Shown in pieces: positions 10,101 to 17,666 of a stretch of 64,000 bases of DNA. The stretch lies in NCBI GenBank assembly GCA_049647265.1, contig JBARXJ010000035.1, positions 1 through 64,000 on the forward strand. The letters are read 5' to 3'. How positions within the stretch are numbered: the stretch's first letter is position 1; the number at the start of each line of letters is the position of its first letter. This DNA comes from JAAURB01 sp049647265 (GTDB lineage Bacteria; Cyanobacteriota; Cyanobacteriia; Cyanobacteriales; Microcoleaceae). A model generated the notes under the pieces. That model made no database searches. It was not told the DNA's origin and worked only from the letters and a program-made list of their open reading frames with translations. The position numbers were made by a program, and so were the translations under genes.

Positions 10101-10311
10101 AATCTTAATGGCATTAAAGCAATCTGAAGCTAATCCCAAAGCATGGATTTTCCGTTGTTATGAATGTCACGGAGAAGCCGAAACCTTAAACTTAAAAAAT
10201 CAGTTAAATTTGGCTATTGCAAAACCGATTAATTTACTCGAACAACCCATTGACTCATCTACTCAAATTCAACCGTGGCAAATTGCAAGTTTTCTGACTA
10301 TGCAAAATTAA
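7153..10311 (+). CDS. Glycoside hydrolase family 38 alpha-mannosidase
   Basis: The 1052-residue protein has an N-terminal beta-rich region of about 230 residues. The GH38 catalytic domain follows: GHAHLDLAWLWP supplies the zinc-binding His and Asp, VAWLPDSFGFCWQLP the nucleophile Asp region, and GVGDHGGGPT a further conserved loop. Next come the helical middle domain (FNQFHDILPGSSITEVYE) and C-terminal beta domains. The length and order match cytosolic alpha-mannosidases of the MAN2C1/bacterial group, and no signal peptide is seen. It would remove alpha-linked mannose from oligosaccharides, perhaps during turnover of glycans or exopolysaccharide. The ATG lies 84 bases from the divergent hypothetical gene. 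The substrate linkage cannot be read from the sequence. Confidence 0.92.
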   Translation: MTENYPIVSQKIATTLEHLRRCTRRDVLSDWRIAEGKLSLSEIANFDSLPWVEVNSRSHIPWQRGKVAIWLTQNIIVPAHLSNYPLSGLSLRLSLAWWAEQAEIYLNGELIQSGDLFDCSTRILLSDNIIAGNQFWIAIRLVSPYHDEGALVRSICIYERDNIEPIDPGFFADEIEVIYIGCQTNQQLTENLAQSLDQIDWSALPDREQFERSLSSIRNQLIQSGDYFPTVKIGLLGHAHLDLAWLWPIAETWVAAKRTFESVLSLQQEFEELIFSHSTPALFAWIEVHRPDLFEKIIEKVRQGSWEIAAGLWVEPELNIINAESIVRQILYGQNYVKEKFGNISEVAWLPDSFGFCWQLPQLLRQGGIRYFVTQKLRWNDTTDFPYELFWWEGLDGTRILSYMSAFIGQEIDPIKMANYAADWQNNTGINQALWLPGVGDHGGGPTRDMLEVAQRWQQSDFFPEMGFISAQDYLRQIEIAAESFPVWQDELYLEFHRGCYTTHAEQKQYLRDCEGLLYQAELWAAIATLRTEAVYPKMELEAAWKDVLFNQFHDILPGSSITEVYEVVNPTWQQAKQTAQIILQSAITAIANHICIPSPPVGMNEAIPILVFNSSNWQRSEIVSLGVSQPGQIYDAEGYPIEMQLVGENRENTVNALRFKASQVPPIGYKLFWWLPKGAYRAEYTPDYIKTISDSVLPVKLIENKGKSYGLENEFIQVFVDSETGDISQIFDKVNHREVLQPGGGNQLQFFEDRGQYWDAWNIDPDYNNNLLSPAKLKEIRWITQGNLEWRLRVIRVWGKSEFCQDYVLQQDAKILKIETTVNWQDTHVLVKVVFPLTVTSDFVTAEIPGGAMQRTTKPQTDREKAKWEIPALNWVDLSDEEYGISILNNCKYGYDIKPDQIRLTLLRGSTWPDATADIGTHQFSYGIYPHAGNWKSANVVRLGYEFNQPLQVMLNPPINPNKMNSQSMGEDSFFDLQSNHLILMALKQSEANPKAWIFRCYECHGEAETLNLKNQLNLAIAKPINLLEQPIDSSTQIQPWQIASFLTMQN

Positions 10312-10580
10312 GATAGGAGAAAATAGGCTAAAATCATCTATTGTTGTCAGTCAATCACTATGACTGTATAGTAGTACAAAGTCAGATTATGACAAATAAG
10401 AAAAAGCAAAAATTGTTATAATCCTTCATTGACTCATAATGGAAATCAAGAATCCGCTAAATTTTTAATCCATATTGCTAGAGAATTAGCAAAAAAATTG
10501 GATTTATATCCTCAGCTTTCTTCTGAATATTCATCATAATAAAAGATGAAGTCATCTCTCTTAAATTACTGGATAGTTCT
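10312..10580 (+). other. Intergenic region with a possible ORF relic
   Basis: An ATG at 10390 opens MTNKKKQKLL and then meets a stop. One frame over, the reading continues as HNGNQESAKFL...LDLYPQLSSEYSS and ends at the TAA at 10537-10539. A single-base frameshift would join the two into a protein of about 50 residues. I cannot name it. Nothing else is recognised; the modA promoter must lie here too. Confidence 0.3.
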
Positions 10581-11375
10581 ATGAAATCTCGTCGTCAGCT
10601 TCTTAAATTTATCCTCATTCTGAGTTGGGCAATTGCTGTTTCTATTAGTCTTCCAGGTTGTGTTGATAGCAGACAAAATACATCTTCTTCTGAATTACTG
10701 GTTTCTGCCGCAGCCAGTTTGAGTGAGGTGATGACAGCAATACAACCGCTTTATCTTCAACAATATCCTAATATTAAGTTAACCTATAATTTCGGTTCTT
10801 CTGGTTCTCTGCAACAACAAATTGAACAAGGCGCACCCGTGGATGTGTTTATTTCTGCTGATATTAAACACATGGATGCCTTAGAGCAAAAAGGACTATT
10901 ATTACCAGAAACCAGAAATAAATTATTAATTAATAGTATGGTTTTAGTTGTACCAAAAGGGAAAAAAAATCTTAGCAGTTTAGCAGATTTAAATAATAAT
11001 AATATCCGCAAAATTGCGATAGGTGAACCTGAAACGGTTCCGGCGGGAAAATATGCTAAAGAAATTCTAACTTCTCTAAATTTATGGGATTCACTTCAAT
11101 CAAAAATCGTTTATGCTAAAAATGCTCGTCAGGTTTTAAATTACGTTGAAACAGGGAATGTTGATGCTGGAATTGTCTATCAAACGAATGCTAAATTTTC
11201 AGAAAAAGTAGATATTATAGCGATAGTACCCGATCATTATCATTCTCCTATTATTTATCCTATTGCTATCGTTAAAAATAGTAAAAACATAGAAATTGCC
11301 AAAAAATTTATTACCTTTGTTTCGGGTAATTCAACAAAGTTTGTATTTAAAGAATATGGCTTTAAAGTCATTTGA
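10581..11375 (+). CDS. modA: Molybdate ABC transporter substrate-binding lipoprotein ModA
   Basis: The 264-residue protein begins with a lipoprotein signal: a basic start (MKSRRQLLKF), a hydrophobic core and the lipobox LPGC, with Cys near residue 27. The mature part has ModA signatures. SAAASLSEVM and FGSSGSLQQQIEQGAPVDVFISA form the oxyanion pocket, and AIGEPETVPAGKYAKE and DAGIVYQTNAK follow. It captures molybdate or tungstate in the periplasm and passes it to the permease. The next gene, a fused permease-ATPase, begins 12 bases downstream, so they form one operon. Molybdenum would serve nitrate reductase or other Moco enzymes. No Moco riboswitch was recognised upstream. Confidence 0.92.
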   Translation: MKSRRQLLKFILILSWAIAVSISLPGCVDSRQNTSSSELLVSAAASLSEVMTAIQPLYLQQYPNIKLTYNFGSSGSLQQQIEQGAPVDVFISADIKHMDALEQKGLLLPETRNKLLINSMVLVVPKGKKNLSSLADLNNNNIRKIAIGEPETVPAGKYAKEILTSLNLWDSLQSKIVYAKNARQVLNYVETGNVDAGIVYQTNAKFSEKVDIIAIVPDHYHSPIIYPIAIVKNSKNIEIAKKFITFVSGNSTKFVFKEYGFKVI

Positions 11376-11387
11376 TAGTTAAAAAAA

Positions 11388-13208
11388 ATGATAATTGACT
11401 TTTCTCCGGCTTGGATATCTTTTAGGGCTGCAATTATTTCTACTATTATTACCTTTTTTTTAGGAGTAACCGCAGCACGTTTAATGCTAAACTATCGCGG
11501 AAAATATACAAGTATTATTGATACTATTTTAACAGCACCTTTAGTTTTACCCCCGACAGTTGTTGGTTTTTTACTATTGCTTTTGTTAGGAAGAAATAGC
11601 CCACTCGGTCAGTTATTATCTTTTTTGAATTTATCCGTTATTTTTACCTGGTATGCCACCGTTATTGCCGCTACAATTGTGGCTTTTCCATTGATGTATA
11701 AAACCGCTTTGGGGGCATTTAAACAAATTGATCAAACTCTAATTGCCGCTGCCCGAACTTTAGGCACTTCTGAATGGATGATTTTTTGGAAAATAATTCT
11801 TCCTTTAGCTAAACCTGGACTGATAGCAGGGACATTACTTGCCTTTGCGCGATCGCTTGGAGAATTTGGCGCTACATTAATGTTAGCAGGTAGTATTCCC
11901 GGTCAAACTCAAACCATTCCTATCGCCATTTTCTTTGCCGCAGAAGCCGGAAAAATGAACGAAGCTTTAGCTTGGGTTAGTATTATTTTAGTGATTTCTC
12001 TCGGAATTATTACAGCCGTTAATTGGGTGTCAAAAGAAGTTAAGTTAGTTCAAAATAAAAGCCATCAATTTAACCCTAAGTTATTTCGGCGTAAATTAGC
12101 AGAAAAATATTCATTTAATCAATACTCCGAAAAACAATTAATTGTAGATATTAAAAAGCAACTTCCTGGATTTTTTATCAATATTTCCTTTAATACTAAC
12201 ACTCAACCGTTAGGAATATTAGGTGCATCAGGGGCAGGAAAAAGCTTTATTTTAAGATGTATTGCCGGGTTAGAAACTCCCAATCAAGGTAAAATAATTC
12301 TGAATGGTAGAACTTTATTTGATTCAGAAAAAGGGATTAATTTACCCAGTCGCGATCGCAAAATAGGTTATCTATTTCAAAATTATGCTCTATTCCCTCA
12401 TTTAAAAGTCGCTCAAAACATTGCCTTTGCTTTACCTAAAGGTTTATCAAATATTCAAATAAAACAACGCATTGAACAACAATTAATCGCCGTTGATTTA
12501 GCAGGTTTAGGTGATCGTTATCCCCAAGAATTGTCCGGTGGTCAACAGCAACGGGTGGCTTTAGCGAGGGTTTTAGCCAGTAAACCAGAAGTATTACTAT
12601 TAGATGAACCGTTCTCAGCGTTGGATACTTATTTACGCGATCGCATGGAAAAGCTATTAAGATCAACTTTAAATTCTTACCCAGGAATTACCCTATTTAT
12701 TACTCATAATTTAGAAGAAGCCTATCGAATTTGTGAGAACTTATTAATAATTGATGAAGGCAAGATTATCGATCAAGGTTCAAAGTACAATATTTTTGAA
12801 CATCCCAGTTGTTTTAGAGCCGCACAAGTCACCGGGTGTAAGAATTTTTCCTTAGCGTTACCGTTAGAAAATAACCAAATTAAAGCAGTTGAATGGAATT
12901 GCATTTTAGAGACAATTGAACCCATTCCGCATCATTTAACACAAGTGGGAATTCGCGCGCATCAAATTACTTTTTTATCGGCTAATTATTCTATTAATTC
13001 CGATCATAATATTTTTCCTTGTTGGTTAGCGGCAATGAGTGAAACTCAGCATCGAGTTACTTTATATATTAAATTAAATTCTTCCCCTAACTCGGCTTCA
13101 GATTATCATTTACAAGCAGAAGTATTTAAGGAGAATTGGAGTTTGATAAAAGATGAGGCTTTTCCTTGGAAAGTTCAACTAAAGCCAACTCAGTTAATTT
13201 TAGTTTAA
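11388..13208 (+). CDS. modBC: Fused molybdate permease-ATPase ModBC
   Basis: One 606-residue chain joins the two parts that are separate proteins in E. coli. Residues 1-220 are the ModB permease with several membrane helices and the EAA loop (AARTLGTSEWMIFWKIILP...ARSLGEFGATLML). Residues from about 245 are the ModC ATPase, with Walker A GASGAGKSF, signature LSGGQQQRVALARVL, Walker B VLLLDEPFSALD and the H-loop ITHNLEEA. The last 120 residues form a TOBE-like regulatory domain. ModBC fusions are known in several cyanobacteria. With ModA this completes a high-affinity molybdate importer, and the genes are evidently cotranscribed. Confidence 0.93.
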   Translation: MIIDFSPAWISFRAAIISTIITFFLGVTAARLMLNYRGKYTSIIDTILTAPLVLPPTVVGFLLLLLLGRNSPLGQLLSFLNLSVIFTWYATVIAATIVAFPLMYKTALGAFKQIDQTLIAAARTLGTSEWMIFWKIILPLAKPGLIAGTLLAFARSLGEFGATLMLAGSIPGQTQTIPIAIFFAAEAGKMNEALAWVSIILVISLGIITAVNWVSKEVKLVQNKSHQFNPKLFRRKLAEKYSFNQYSEKQLIVDIKKQLPGFFINISFNTNTQPLGILGASGAGKSFILRCIAGLETPNQGKIILNGRTLFDSEKGINLPSRDRKIGYLFQNYALFPHLKVAQNIAFALPKGLSNIQIKQRIEQQLIAVDLAGLGDRYPQELSGGQQQRVALARVLASKPEVLLLDEPFSALDTYLRDRMEKLLRSTLNSYPGITLFITHNLEEAYRICENLLIIDEGKIIDQGSKYNIFEHPSCFRAAQVTGCKNFSLALPLENNQIKAVEWNCILETIEPIPHHLTQVGIRAHQITFLSANYSINSDHNIFPCWLAAMSETQHRVTLYIKLNSSPNSASDYHLQAEVFKENWSLIKDEAFPWKVQLKPTQLILV

Positions 13209-13680
13209 AGTGATTTGACCCTATCAGTATAGAAAGCATAGAGTAAATCGTTATATTTGATGTTAATAAGTATGCTTTGTTATATTTGAGTATTAGATTT
13301 GCTTCATCAAAGCTTTACAAAAACTCCGGTAATTTTTAAGAAACTGTATTGATTCACATCAGTAGATTGATGTATTCTTGCATTCAGGAACTTACATCAG
13401 TGAGTCATCCTGATTGATACCATCCTTACAAGCACCTATATTCTCTATATTCAGCGATTTAAGCTGGGTAACGTCTCATCTTTATTAAATATCCCATTTG
13501 GAATCTTTTGCCAAAAAGTTGACTTGCGAAAATCTTTGATCAGAATTAGCAAAGTCAAGAGATTCAAGATGCTTAATTTTTACTATTGTAATCTTGATTA
13601 ATTTCTGCAATCTTTAACTCAATTAATGAGTGAGTTTCGGGAGACTTCTTATTCAAACTAACTATCAGGGAGAAAATCTA
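13209..13680 (+). other. Intergenic region, no gene recognised
   Basis: About 470 bases of A/T-rich sequence. It contains short near-palindromes (catcagtagattgatg) but no reading frame with coding character. It should contain the promoter and leader of the RTX gene; AGGGAG lies 9 bases before that gene's ATG. Confidence 0.4.
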
Positions 13681-15060
13681 ATGAGCGATAATTCTTTCCA
13701 AACTACCGCTGACAAAGATAAGGTTTTTGCTGACTCAGAAGATAACTTTATTGATGGGCAGGGCGAGAATGATATCCTGTTTGCCGGGGCAGGTGCAGAT
13801 ACCGTCTCAGGTTCAGCAGGAAATGATAAGGTATTTGGTGAGGATGGGAATGACTCCCTCGATGGCGGTGAAGGCAATGATTTAGTTAGGGCGGATGCTG
13901 GTGACGATACCCTGAATGGCGGTGTAGGCAACGATAAACTGCTAGCCGGTGAAGGCGATGATAACTTAGAAGGAGATGCAGGTAAAGACTTACTTAAAGG
14001 TGATGAGGGTAATGATACCCTGAGCGGTGGCGCAGATGGAGATAAGATTTTAGCTGGGGATGGGGATAATTTAGGGGATGGCGGTGAAGGTAACGATCTA
14101 CTCACTGGAGAAGCGGGAAATGATACCTTTACTGGCGGTAGCGGTAATGATAACTTAATTGCGCGGGAAGGAGACGATAACCTCACAGGGGGGGATGGGA
14201 ATGATTTTATCCGCGCCGATGAAGGCAATGATGTTGCGACTGGTGACGGGGGAAATGATAAGATAAAAGGCGGTGACGGGGAAGACTCCCTCGGTGGGGG
14301 TGACGGGAATGACCTCATTCGCGGAGAGGAAGGTAACGATGAGTTATTTGGGGATGCCAACGATGATAAATTGTTTGGTGGTAATGGAGACGATACCCTC
14401 AATGGCGGTGACGGTAACGACTTAATAAAGGGACAAGCCGGAAATGATATCCTCTTTGGTCAAAAAGACGATGATGAAGTCCTCGGGGGTGACGGTGATG
14501 ATATTCTGTATGCAGGTCAAGGTAATGATTTAGCTAAGGGACAGTTTGGCAATGACCTCATCTTTGGGGATATTGGAGAGGATGAAGTATTGGGAGATGC
14601 AGGAGATGATACCGTCCTCGGTGGGGAAGGGAATGATTTAGTTAAAGGAGATGATGGCAATGATGCAGTCTTCGGCGGTAAAGGAGACGATCAATTATTT
14701 GGCGGTAACGGTATTGATACTTTGCGTGGAGATATAGGTAACGACCTGTTAAACGGAAAGGAAGGAGATGATATTCTTTTAGGCGGTGAAGGTGATGATA
14801 TTCTTACCGGAGATTTAGGTTTCGATACGTTAACGGGTGGCAATGGCATAGATACATTTCTGTTAACACCTGAAGAAGGTACAGATATTATCACAGATTT
14901 TGAAACAGTTGATTTAATTGCCTTAGGTCGGGGTTTAGAATTTGAGGATGTCAGTTTTGTTGGGAGTGATGTAATCTTTACGTTGACGGGTGAAGTGTTA
15001 GCAACGTTAGCGGGTTTTGATGCAACCACATTAACCGAATCGGATTTTACATCGATTTAG
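13681..15060 (+). CDS. RTX (hemolysin-type) calcium-binding repeat protein
   Basis: The 459-residue protein is almost wholly built of GGxGNDxLx nonapeptides (about 40 units, residues 20-400), which fold as a calcium-filled parallel beta-roll. The C-terminal cap (DIITDFETVDLIALGRGLEFEDVSF) is of the kind read by type I secretion systems. No catalytic domain precedes the repeats. I chose the ATG at 13681 (MSDNSFQTTAD) over an upstream GTG because AGGGAG precedes it. Regular repeats such as GNDLVKGDDGND are strongly acidic. A structural, gliding or extracellular-matrix role is possible but unproven. Long reading frames on the opposite strand are artefacts of this repeat. Confidence 0.88.
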   Translation: MSDNSFQTTADKDKVFADSEDNFIDGQGENDILFAGAGADTVSGSAGNDKVFGEDGNDSLDGGEGNDLVRADAGDDTLNGGVGNDKLLAGEGDDNLEGDAGKDLLKGDEGNDTLSGGADGDKILAGDGDNLGDGGEGNDLLTGEAGNDTFTGGSGNDNLIAREGDDNLTGGDGNDFIRADEGNDVATGDGGNDKIKGGDGEDSLGGGDGNDLIRGEEGNDELFGDANDDKLFGGNGDDTLNGGDGNDLIKGQAGNDILFGQKDDDEVLGGDGDDILYAGQGNDLAKGQFGNDLIFGDIGEDEVLGDAGDDTVLGGEGNDLVKGDDGNDAVFGGKGDDQLFGGNGIDTLRGDIGNDLLNGKEGDDILLGGEGDDILTGDLGFDTLTGGNGIDTFLLTPEEGTDIITDFETVDLIALGRGLEFEDVSFVGSDVIFTLTGEVLATLAGFDATTLTESDFTSI

Positions 15061-15117
15061 GCGATACGGGCAAGCCCACGCTACGCGATACGGACAAGTC
15101 CACGCTACGCGAACGCA
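15061..15117. repeat. Interspersed repeat, two tandem units
   Basis: Two units of gcgatacgg(g/a)caag(c/t)ccacgctac lie directly after the RTX stop codon. The same family is found at 6955-6986 on the other strand. It is a cyanobacterial interspersed short repeat and may also act as a transcription end. Confidence 0.6.
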
Positions 15118-15177
15118 TAATCTCCCATAATCGTATCTATAATTAGACTGAGACTATTTACTGAGGTGATAGTGATG

Positions 15178-15525
15178 GAATTGACATACTCTCCGGCGTG
15201 AACGCGCGGAGATTCTCCGGCAAACCCAGATTCTTGGTTCAACGAGTCCACTTAAACTAGATACCTTGCGACACCTAATCCAGAGATGGTTCTCATGCCT
15301 GCGCGTTCGCTTTATTTCAAAAGCCTGTTTTCGTATGCCCTACGATACAGTTTAAACCCAAAAAACTAGGTTCTCTGGTACTTGTTGCTTAGAGTTTTTA
15401 CCCAATAAAGCTTTCCTTATTGGAACCCCATAACTCTAGTTTTCGCTTGTGCAATGCTATCGGCTAGATAGCTAGGTTTTTATAGCGGTTGAATACCTTT
15501 CCGCCTGCTTTATTATAACAGAAAG
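15178..15525 (-). mobile_element. Remnant of an IS200/IS605-type (TnpB) element, right-end/omega-RNA-like region
   Basis: Read on the minus strand, the segment ends with a G/C-rich hairpin (15190-15212: arms TCTCCG/CGGAGA and GCG/CGC, loop TGAA), then gtatgtcaatt. Before the hairpin lies tcgttgaaccaagaatc, the layout seen at the 3' end of many cyanobacterial tnpB genes and their guide (omega) RNAs. Upstream are further small hairpins: CCAATAA/TTATTGG at 15402-15423 and GCTATC/GATAGC near 15458-15474. A TATAAT box lies near 15515. No transposase reading frame remains. It is either a deleted element or a stand-alone non-coding derivative. The family assignment rests on remembered sequence resemblance, not on a search. 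Confidence 0.5.
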
Positions 15526-15547
15526 TCGCCTGATTAAAGGCAAGGCT

Positions 15548-15790
15548 TTAAACCCATTTTTTTGGTAAGTAGGCTTCAACGTCTGACTCATGGTTTAGAT
15601 AAAAAGCAATAGTTGCGTAGACATCTGCCAGTTTTAAGGAAGGATAACGATACACTATTTCTTCTGCGGTTGCCCCTTGTTTAAACACTGCCACAACAGT
15701 ATCGAGTGTGACACGAGTTTTTCCGACTCGGACAACACCATCAGCAGTTGTTTGTAGAGGCAAAGGTTCGGCGACAATTTATAGTGTCAT
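15548..15790 (-). pseudogene. DUF433 antitoxin (VapB-like), stop at codon 4
   Basis: The 71 residues read from a TTG at 15763 form a typical DUF433 protein (VVRVGKTRVTLDTVV, FKQGATAEEIV, YPSLKLADVYATI). These are small helix-turn-helix antitoxins usually followed by a DUF5615 PIN-like toxin. The expected start lies further up: ATG at 15790 reads MTL, then TAA, then IVAEPLPL, which is the usual family N-terminus. So a nonsense codon at position 4 separates the start from the body. Translation might restart at the TTG, otherwise the gene is dead. No toxin gene follows; the downstream space is occupied by the IS-like remnant. Confidence 0.65.
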
Positions 15791-15839
15791 TATTCAGACT
15801 CAGAGGTTTACCCTTATCATCTATTAAAATAGTCAATTT

Positions 15840-17000
15840 TTAATTGTATGTCATCCATCCTAACTGCGACAAAGCGGTATTGACTGCTATTTTAACATTG
15901 CTTGCACCCACTGAAATTTTATAGGGTTTTGCTGGATTTTTAGGGTTGGGATCTTTGGTAACGACGTTATTTTCCCATAATGGGCTATTTCTTGACCAGT
16001 CCAATTGTGCCAGTTGTGACACTTTCTCAGCATTAAAAGATTGATACTCTTGACTATAAGTATAGTAGAGTAATCGACCTAAAATTTCTAAGCCGATACT
16101 CACACCCAGTAAAGATTTTTCTTTAAATTGATCTATTTCTTCTACCGTTAAATTATCAGGATCTTGGTTAGCGATATATTGAGTTTGAGAACATTCATCA
16201 AAGAATTGGTTGAATGCTTTTACTAGTTCATTGGTTGCTTGTTCTACATTATAATCTTCTAAAGTTGCACTTTTATCATTTTCAAAAGCACAACCAACGG
16301 CATTAGCAATATAGTTACTGGTATAAATTAGCTTATACTTTGAAGCAGGCGTTCTTTTGATTTTTTCAATTTTTCCTTTGAACATCTTGACCTGTTCAAA
16401 TAACTGCTTAGTAATACCCACTCTTCCTTCAAATTCTCCAAACGAAACCAATAAAGACTGATCCAGTTGTCTCGACTGCGCCATATCCCGAAAGTCTGTT
16501 TGACACTGATTAAAGTCTTCTTCTAAAACAAGGGTAATGGGAAAATCATTATCACCAATTAACTCACTGTGATGACTTTCTATTAATTCATGAATTGCTC
16601 TTTTTCGATGTTGCCCATCGGTAATATCGAGTTTAGTTCCTCTCGGGATAGAAACAAAACACACCCCTCGCCCTAAGTCTTGATATTCAATTTTATTGGG
16701 ATCTACATTAGCGGTTAACGTACCCATAATCCAAGGTTTATTATGTTTAACTCGCTTAATAATATAATCCTTAATTTCTTCTGCATGACCTTTGACTTCA
16801 GGACGATTTTTCCCCGAATCTGGATCATTATTTTCAGAAGGTTTCGCTTGTAATAGTGTGGGTAAATCTTCAGCCGGAACATTGATTTGAATCATTTTCC
16901 GTTTTCCTTGCTGAAAACTTAGCCCTAAATAACATTTCTGACGATGATGTTGTGAGAAGAGGGGGGCAACTAAATCATTAACATTATAATTTTCTATCAT
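15840..17000 (-). CDS. dndB: DGQHR-domain protein, DndB-like
   Basis: The 386-residue protein carries the DndB hallmark DGQHRKRAIHEL inside FVSIPRGTKLDITDGQHR. A region typical of the family (EDFNQCQTDFRDMAQSR) follows, and then a helical C-terminal half. DndB proteins bind DNA, repress dnd transcription and adjust how many sites receive phosphorothioate. I prefer the ATG at 17000 (MIENYNVNDLV) to a TTG at 17045. It lies divergently from dndCD with a second DndB-like gene in between, so it is probably the regulator of this locus. The length is close to usual DndB. Confidence 0.8.
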   Translation of the reverse strand: MIENYNVNDLVAPLFSQHHRQKCYLGLSFQQGKRKMIQINVPAEDLPTLLQAKPSENNDPDSGKNRPEVKGHAEEIKDYIIKRVKHNKPWIMGTLTANVDPNKIEYQDLGRGVCFVSIPRGTKLDITDGQHRKRAIHELIESHHSELIGDNDFPITLVLEEDFNQCQTDFRDMAQSRQLDQSLLVSFGEFEGRVGITKQLFEQVKMFKGKIEKIKRTPASKYKLIYTSNYIANAVGCAFENDKSATLEDYNVEQATNELVKAFNQFFDECSQTQYIANQDPDNLTVEEIDQFKEKSLLGVSIGLEILGRLLYYTYSQEYQSFNAEKVSQLAQLDWSRNSPLWENNVVTKDPNPKNPAKPYKISVGASNVKIAVNTALSQLGWMTYN

Positions 17001-17666
17001 TGTAATTATTATTGATTTCAACAGAAATTTGTAGAGTTCTATCAACCATTATAGAACTTTGATCCGTGCGCTGTACACCCCTAATATTGTTGATAAGCTT
17101 GTTTTCATTATAAAATATATATTTTGCGATCGCGTTATTTTACTCAAATAAATTCATCTGACTTCGATGATTAATTCTTTTATAAAAGATCTGATAACCC
17201 CACCTCTCTCAACTTAATAAAGTCTACTTCAAAACGAATCGTTTTATTCTCTACAATTTAGTAGGAAGTTGAGGGAGTACAAATCATTTGCATATTTTTG
17301 TATTTTTGTCAATCCTACCTCTCAACAAAGAGTTTCATCTCCATTTTTTGTCGCTGACTTTAAAATGACTTAAATTGAGTTTTGTGAGGGTAACTCAATC
17401 CAGATAATAAGGGTTTGAGGAGATGACAATCTAGAATTTGAGTTTGTAGGCAGTATTCTTCTCAATTATACTCTATATCTCATATCATACAGAACCGGAT
17501 TTCCTTTTGTCAACCCCTCTCAAAGCCGTATAAACTCGTAACGTATATACCAATTACATTTGTTTACAATGTAGTCATTCTCTGACAGCTATATGAATTT
17601 TTAATAGTTTAACTTTGAGTTGCTAAGCAGAAATTATCAAACAGAGGACTTGAGTCTGATATTCAA
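17001..17666. other. Intergenic region between two DndB-like genes, holding a gene relic
   Basis: About 660 bases without an intact gene. It is A/T-rich and contains one GCGATCGC. At 17180-17251 the minus strand encodes a fragment of a third DndB-like protein. The rest shows no coding frame I can recognise. Confidence 0.5.
17180..17251 (-). pseudogene. C-terminal relic of a third DGQHR/DndB-like gene
   Basis: The minus strand reads V-ENKTIRFE...VGLSDLL-stop (23 residues). This aligns without gaps to the last residues of the neighbouring 513-residue protein (ENKAISFE...IGLPDTL-stop), with about half the positions identical and the stop in the same place. Upstream of the fragment the frame is closed. 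It suggests an ancestral tandem duplicate that has been almost fully deleted. Confidence 0.7.

Noticed and set aside
13665..14402. 245-codon reading frame on the minus strand across the RTX gene
   Set aside because: It consists of Ser/Pro-rich repeats that are the reverse complement of the RTX nonapeptide codons. It is a shadow, as are similar frames over the RTX genes at 1-3.5 kb and 51.8-53.4 kb.
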